In this document: positions 60,346 to 64,000 of the stretch, one piece after another
How positions within the stretch are numbered: the stretch's first letter is position 1
How the letters are laid out: each line of letters opens with the position of its first letter
Assembly: GCF_002951835.1 (NCBI RefSeq)
Contig: NZ_CP019448.1
Coordinates: 310,001-374,000 of the forward strand
Length of the DNA stretch: 64,000 nucleotides
DNA from: Simonsiella muelleri ATCC 29453
GTDB lineage: Bacteria > Pseudomonadota > Gammaproteobacteria > Burkholderiales > Neisseriaceae
Reading direction: 5' to 3'
Program-made: the position numbers and the translations under genes
Notes under the pieces: generated by a model
Seen by the model: the letters and a program-made list of their open reading frames with translations, nothing else
Told to the model about the DNA's origin: nothing
The model's database searches: none

Positions 60346-62316
60346 TTATTTATTATCTTCTGGTTTGGAATCGTGTTCAGGCTGCGTTAAATTGGTTGAC
60401 ACTTCGTCCGATTTTGCAGGTTCAGACTGTGTAGTTGGCTGTGCCAATTGTGCATCTTCTTCGCCTTCTTTACGTAAATTGTAACTGTAATCTTTTGGTG
60501 GACTGGGTTGTTTTCCTTCCATAATTTCAATTACTTGATCGCGGTCAATGGTTTCCCAATCCATTAAGGCTTTGCACATGGTTTCCATTTTATCGCGATT
60601 TTCGCTCAAAATTCGGTACGCCACATTGTATTGTTCGTCCAAAATACGGCGGACTTCGGCATCTACTTCCTGCATGGTTTTTTCGGAAATGTGTTGCGAA
60701 CGTGTTACGCTGCGTCCTAAAAAGACTTCACCTTCGTTTTCTGCATACACCATCACGCCCATTTTTTCGCTCATACCAAAACGCGTTACCATTTCACGTG
60801 CAATTTGGGTAGCACGTTCAAAGTCATTTGATGCCCCTGTAGAAATGCGTCCCACATACAAATCTTCCGCGATACGTCCACCGAATAAAATCGCCAATTG
60901 ACTCAACATTTGGTCTTTGTACATGGAAATGCGGTCGCGTTCAGGCAGCTGCCAAGTCAAGCCTAACGCGCGTCCACGTGGCATAATCGTTACTTTGTGG
61001 ACGGGATCAGTAAATGGCAAACTTTCTGCTACAATTGCGTGTCCAGCTTCGTGATAAGCGGTGGCACGTTTTTCATCTTCGTGCATGACCATGCTGCGAC
61101 GTTCTGGACCCATATAAATTTTGTCTTTGGCGTCTTCAAAATCGCTCATGTCCACTTTGGTTTTGTTACGGCGACCTGCGAATAGGGCAGCTTCGTTGAC
61201 CAAATTTGCCAAATCTGCACCTGAAAATCCTGGTGTACCACGCGCCAAAGTTTTCAAATCCACACTCTCGTCCAAAGGAACTTTTTTCGCATGGACATTC
61301 AAAATTTGCTCGCGACCTTTAATATCAGGCAATGGCACAACCACTTGGCGGTCAAAACGTCCAGGACGTTGTAAAGCTGGGTCTAATACGTCAGGGCGGT
61401 TAGTTGCGGCAATCACGATAACGGTTTGATTGCTTTCAAAACCGTCCATTTCTACCAATAATTGATTCAAAGTTTGTTCGCGTTCATCATTGCCCCCCCC
61501 CAAACCTGCACCGCGTTGGCGACCTACTGCGTCAATTTCGTCAATGAAAATAATGCACGGCGCATTTTTCTTTGCTTGTTCAAACATATCGCGTACACGA
61601 CTCGCCCCGACACCGACAAACATTTCCACGAAATCCGAACCTGAAATACTGAAAAACGGTACACCTGCTTCACCCGCAATCGCTTTTGCTAACAAGGTCT
61701 TACCCGTACCTGGAGAACCTGCTAATAAAATACCGCGCGGCACACGTCCGCCTAAAGATTGATAGCGATTAGGTGCTTTTAAGTAGTCTACAATTTCTTG
61801 TACTTCTTCTTTGGCTTCATCGCAACCAGCCACGTCAGCGAATTTGACGGTGTTGGCATCTTTATCCAGCAAACGCGCACGACTTTTACCAAATGAAAAC
61901 GCCCCACCTTTGCCACCGCCTGTTTGTGCACGCATGAAATAAATCCACACACCAATTAACAGTAATACAGGCAATAAACTTGTTAATAACCCACTGATTA
62001 TACCTGGTTTTTCTTCAGGTGTTACTTTGACGCGAACGTTATTTTCTTCAAGCGTTTGAATTAATTTATCGTCTAATGGTGCATTAGTGGTAAAGCTGGA
62101 ATTACTGGTATCGTTGCGTTCACCTTGAATGACATAGCCAACAGGCGAACCCGTCAAATTAACATTATTGACTTCACCTGATTTAACTTGTTTAATAAAT
62201 TGTGAATACTCAATTTGTTGATTATCTGATTTTTTCTCCTGCATGGCATTCACGCCAAAACCGATGGCCAAAAACAGCGCACCCCAAACCAGTATATTTT
62301 TAAAATTGTTTCCCAC
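60346..62316 (-). CDS. ftsH: ATP-dependent zinc metalloprotease FtsH
   Basis: 656 residues, GTG start with AGGAG upstream. Two N-terminal helices flank a periplasmic part; AAA motifs GSPGTGKTLLAKA, FIDEIDAVGRQRG and the second region of homology ATNRPDVLDPALQRPGRFDR; zinc site HEAGHAIV. Degrades membrane and regulatory proteins. A run of nine G in the coding strand (61493-61501) encodes GLGGGN next to Walker B. The C-terminal tail is polar. Follows rlmE, the conserved rlmE-ftsH pair. Confidence 0.97.
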   Translation of the reverse strand: MGNNFKNILVWGALFLAIGFGVNAMQEKKSDNQQIEYSQFIKQVKSGEVNNVNLTGSPVGYVIQGERNDTSNSSFTTNAPLDDKLIQTLEENNVRVKVTPEEKPGIISGLLTSLLPVLLLIGVWIYFMRAQTGGGKGGAFSFGKSRARLLDKDANTVKFADVAGCDEAKEEVQEIVDYLKAPNRYQSLGGRVPRGILLAGSPGTGKTLLAKAIAGEAGVPFFSISGSDFVEMFVGVGASRVRDMFEQAKKNAPCIIFIDEIDAVGRQRGAGLGGGNDEREQTLNQLLVEMDGFESNQTVIVIAATNRPDVLDPALQRPGRFDRQVVVPLPDIKGREQILNVHAKKVPLDESVDLKTLARGTPGFSGADLANLVNEAALFAGRRNKTKVDMSDFEDAKDKIYMGPERRSMVMHEDEKRATAYHEAGHAIVAESLPFTDPVHKVTIMPRGRALGLTWQLPERDRISMYKDQMLSQLAILFGGRIAEDLYVGRISTGASNDFERATQIAREMVTRFGMSEKMGVMVYAENEGEVFLGRSVTRSQHISEKTMQEVDAEVRRILDEQYNVAYRILSENRDKMETMCKALMDWETIDRDQVIEIMEGKQPSPPKDYSYNLRKEGEEDAQLAQPTTQSEPAKSDEVSTNLTQPEHDSKPEDNK

Positions 62317-62376
62317 AGAAACAAACTCCTATAATAATTAAGTGAGAGAGATTGTAAAACACCATCAATAAAGTTG

Positions 62377-62997
62377 TCAGCGTTTATTTTTGCCTAATAG
62401 ATAAATTTCACTGGAGCGATTACGTGATGCATCAGGTTTTCGCGTTTGCACCACAGTAAAGGTTTCGCGCATGGCGGTTAAATATTCTTGATACCCAGAA
62501 CCTTGGAATACCTTAACCAAAAAACAACCACCTGTTTTTAAATGATTTTGTGAAAAATCCAACGCCAATTCACACAAATAATAGCTCCGCGCTTGGTCCA
62601 TCACAGCGTTGCCAGACATATTGGGTGCCATATCGCAAATTACAAGATCCAGTGGGCGATTTTCCAACAGCGATTCAAATTGCGCCAACACATCGGCTTC
62701 ACGAAAATCGCCTTGAATAAACTGCACACCGTCAATATGTTCCATTGGTAAAATGTCCAGTGCGAATACTTTGCCTTGTTTGCCCACCAGTTTAATGGCA
62801 ACTTGCGACCAGCTACCAGGTGCGCTGCCCAAATCTGCCAACACGGTATTGGGTTTAATGATTTTATCTTTTTCATTTATTTCCAATAATTTGTAGGCAG
62901 CACGAGCGCGATAACCATCTTTTTGGGCGCGTTGTACGTAGGGGTCATTCACATGTTCATTCATCCATGTGGTAGAAGATTTAGAGCGTTGTACCAT
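62377..62997 (-). CDS. rlmE: 23S rRNA 2'-O-methyltransferase RlmE (FtsJ)
   Basis: 206 residues from the ATG at 62997; the longer frame translates two DUS and is rejected. DPYVQRAQKDGYRARAAYKL, VLADLGSAPGSWSQVA and DLVICDMAPNMSGN, with a conserved lysine near FLVKVFQGSG, form the K-D-K-E methyltransferase site. Methylates the 2'-OH of U2552 in 23S rRNA. Upstream of ftsH with 60 bases between. Confidence 0.95.
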   Translation of the reverse strand: MVQRSKSSTTWMNEHVNDPYVQRAQKDGYRARAAYKLLEINEKDKIIKPNTVLADLGSAPGSWSQVAIKLVGKQGKVFALDILPMEHIDGVQFIQGDFREADVLAQFESLLENRPLDLVICDMAPNMSGNAVMDQARSYYLCELALDFSQNHLKTGGCFLVKVFQGSGYQEYLTAMRETFTVVQTRKPDASRNRSSEIYLLGKNKR

Positions 62998-63238
62998 ATT
63001 GTTTTTTCTATTAATAAATAGATATTCAGGCAGCCTGAAAATGAAAAAATAACATTGTACGCTATTTTCAGGCTGCCTTGTAGCTTGAGTGTTCACTTTA
63101 ATTTTATTGTTAATTTTGTCGCTCATTTTAACCACAATTTTTATGTTAATCGCAGCATTTGGATTCTATTTGTGTTGTGTTTTACTTTATAATCACTGTT
63201 TTGAAAATAAAGAACAAATATATTTGCAGGATAACTAT

Positions 63239-64000
63239 ATGAATTCAGACGGTATTCTTATTATTGCGCGGAGTCATTTGCCTAACGTTTTTAATTTAAT
63301 GATGTTGGCGGCGGTGATTTTTTTCGCTTCATTTATTTGGGCGATGCTGCCTGAAAAATTTCGTATGTTAAATCAATGGGGTAGAAATATTCTGAAACAA
63401 GCTCCTAGTATTATGACGGCATTGGGTTTGTTTGGCACGTTTTATGGTTTAACGGATTCTTTGCGTGGTTTTGGTACAGAAATTGAACAAATTCAATTAT
63501 TTGTCAATGAATTGAAATCGGTATTTGTGTATTCCATTTTGGGGATTGCTTCCGCGGCGATTTTTATGGTATTGAATGTGGCGGTTAATGCCATTTATCA
63601 TCATCGTTCTCAAATTGAAAAAAATAAAGCTATTCAACAGTATAAACAACAAAATAAACAAGTTCAACAAAATAATGAAGCAGTTTTACAATTTTTGTCG
63701 GCGCAATTGAATGCCACCAATCAAATTAATAAAACACTTCAAAATCAAAATATTGGTCAAAATTCTGTGCCTGCTGCCAATCCCATCGGTGTATCGGCAG
63801 AAATGCAACATTATTTGGCGCAACAAGCACAATTTGCACCACATTTGGCAGAATTGAGTGGTATTCAGGAGACATTGAATAAAACTATCTCTAAATTATT
63901 GATTCCAATGACAAATTATAGTGCTGAATTTCATGACCATATGATGAGTATGTTTCATGAAAAAATGGATGCGCAAACGCAATTATTGGCAAAAATCAGT
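63239..64000 (+). CDS. MotA/TolQ/ExbB-like proton channel protein with long tail (ZorA-like), cut by the window end
   Basis: 254 residues visible and still open. ATG at 63239 after AGGATAACTAT. Three helices: about 17-40, 60-80 with TALGLFGTFYGLTDSL, and 98-125 with VFVYSILGIASAAIFMVLN. GLFGTFYGL is the MotA/TolQ family pore motif. A Gln/Asn-rich helical tail follows (EKNKAIQQYKQQNKQVQQNN and onward). A channel with a long cytoplasmic coil is the plan of ZorA in the Zorya anti-phage system; other ExbB-like proteins are possible. A -10-like TATAAT lies at 63188-63193. Confidence 0.6.
   Translation, partial: MNSDGILIIARSHLPNVFNLMMLAAVIFFASFIWAMLPEKFRMLNQWGRNILKQAPSIMTALGLFGTFYGLTDSLRGFGTEIEQIQLFVNELKSVFVYSILGIASAAIFMVLNVAVNAIYHHRSQIEKNKAIQQYKQQNKQVQQNNEAVLQFLSAQLNATNQINKTLQNQNIGQNSVPAANPIGVSAEMQHYLAQQAQFAPHLAELSGIQETLNKTISKLLIPMTNYSAEFHDHMMSMFHEKMDAQTQLLAKIS

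Noticed and set aside
62998..63135. Longer RlmE start at 63135
   Set aside because: The extra 46 residues are mostly translated DUS (RQPEN, FRLPE) and are absent from the family; the ATG at 62997 gives the usual length.

Overview
This window looks like chromosome of a bacterium of the family Neisseriaceae. The main reason is the very frequent DNA uptake sequence (DUS) TTCAGGCTGCCTGAA or its complement. Read in one direction it contains AGGCTGCCTGAA, the dialect I associate with Simonsiella. Read in the other it contains AGGCAGCCTGAA, the dialect I associate with Kingella. Base composition is moderately AT-rich, and the gene content (RmpM-type OmpA protein, hemD-hemX-hemY, a small PTS without permease, lepA/lepB, rlmE-ftsH-folP) fits the same family. 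I would place it in the Simonsiella/Kingella/Alysiella branch; the species is not decided by what I can see.

Layout. 0-8.5 kb: end of tcdA, scpA with a DUF1853 gene, yihY, the LysR regulators cysB and metR around an rmpM-like gene, and an unrecognised lipoprotein/membrane protein pair. 8.8-23.5 kb: cpdB, hemD-hemX-hemY, an argB remnant, fpr, a PIN-like gene, queD-queE, a regulatory PTS operon (EIIA-HPr-EI), proC, a NYN/LOTUS protein with an internal repeat and an EEP-family membrane protein. 23.5-33.7 kb: gyrB, rpsB-tsf, potGHI and dnaG. 33.7-37.2 kb: an AT-rich accessory patch between dnaG and a tRNA-Pro gene, with an IS982-type element, gene fragments cut by it, a DUF4189 protein and tiny ORFs. 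37.2-47.9 kb: ihfA and a MerR-like gene, dsbD, ogt, a CAT-anticodon tRNA, prmC, ubiE, a rhomboid protease, gshA, tmk and a YciO-family gene. 47.9-51.4 kb: a second, nearly identical IS982 copy directly upstream of cstA-ybdD. 51.5-63 kb: nrdA, lepB, a restriction-modification pair inserted between lepB and lepA, then folP, ftsH and rlmE. The window ends inside a MotA/TolQ-like gene with a long coiled tail.

Small repeats are a strong theme. Inverted DUS pairs sit at many gene ends and probably act as terminators. Three further families of short inverted-repeat elements are scattered between genes: one aligns with the Correia elements (CREE) of Neisseria, one has AGAACCTGTGTTC ends, and one has GAAACCTTTGCAAAACC ends. 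DUS copies also lie inside many essential genes, and in metR, folP and the argB remnant a DUS supplies the stop codon.

The observations I rate highest are: a methyltransferase reading frame that is broken at an A7 run next to an apparently intact endonuclease gene; an IS982 end that places a -35 box exactly 17 bp from a resident -10 in front of cstA; a 132-bp DUS-bearing tandem repeat inside a NYN/LOTUS gene; CREE-like elements outside the genus Neisseria; and the partial ZorA-like gene at the right edge, which may start a defence locus beyond the window.
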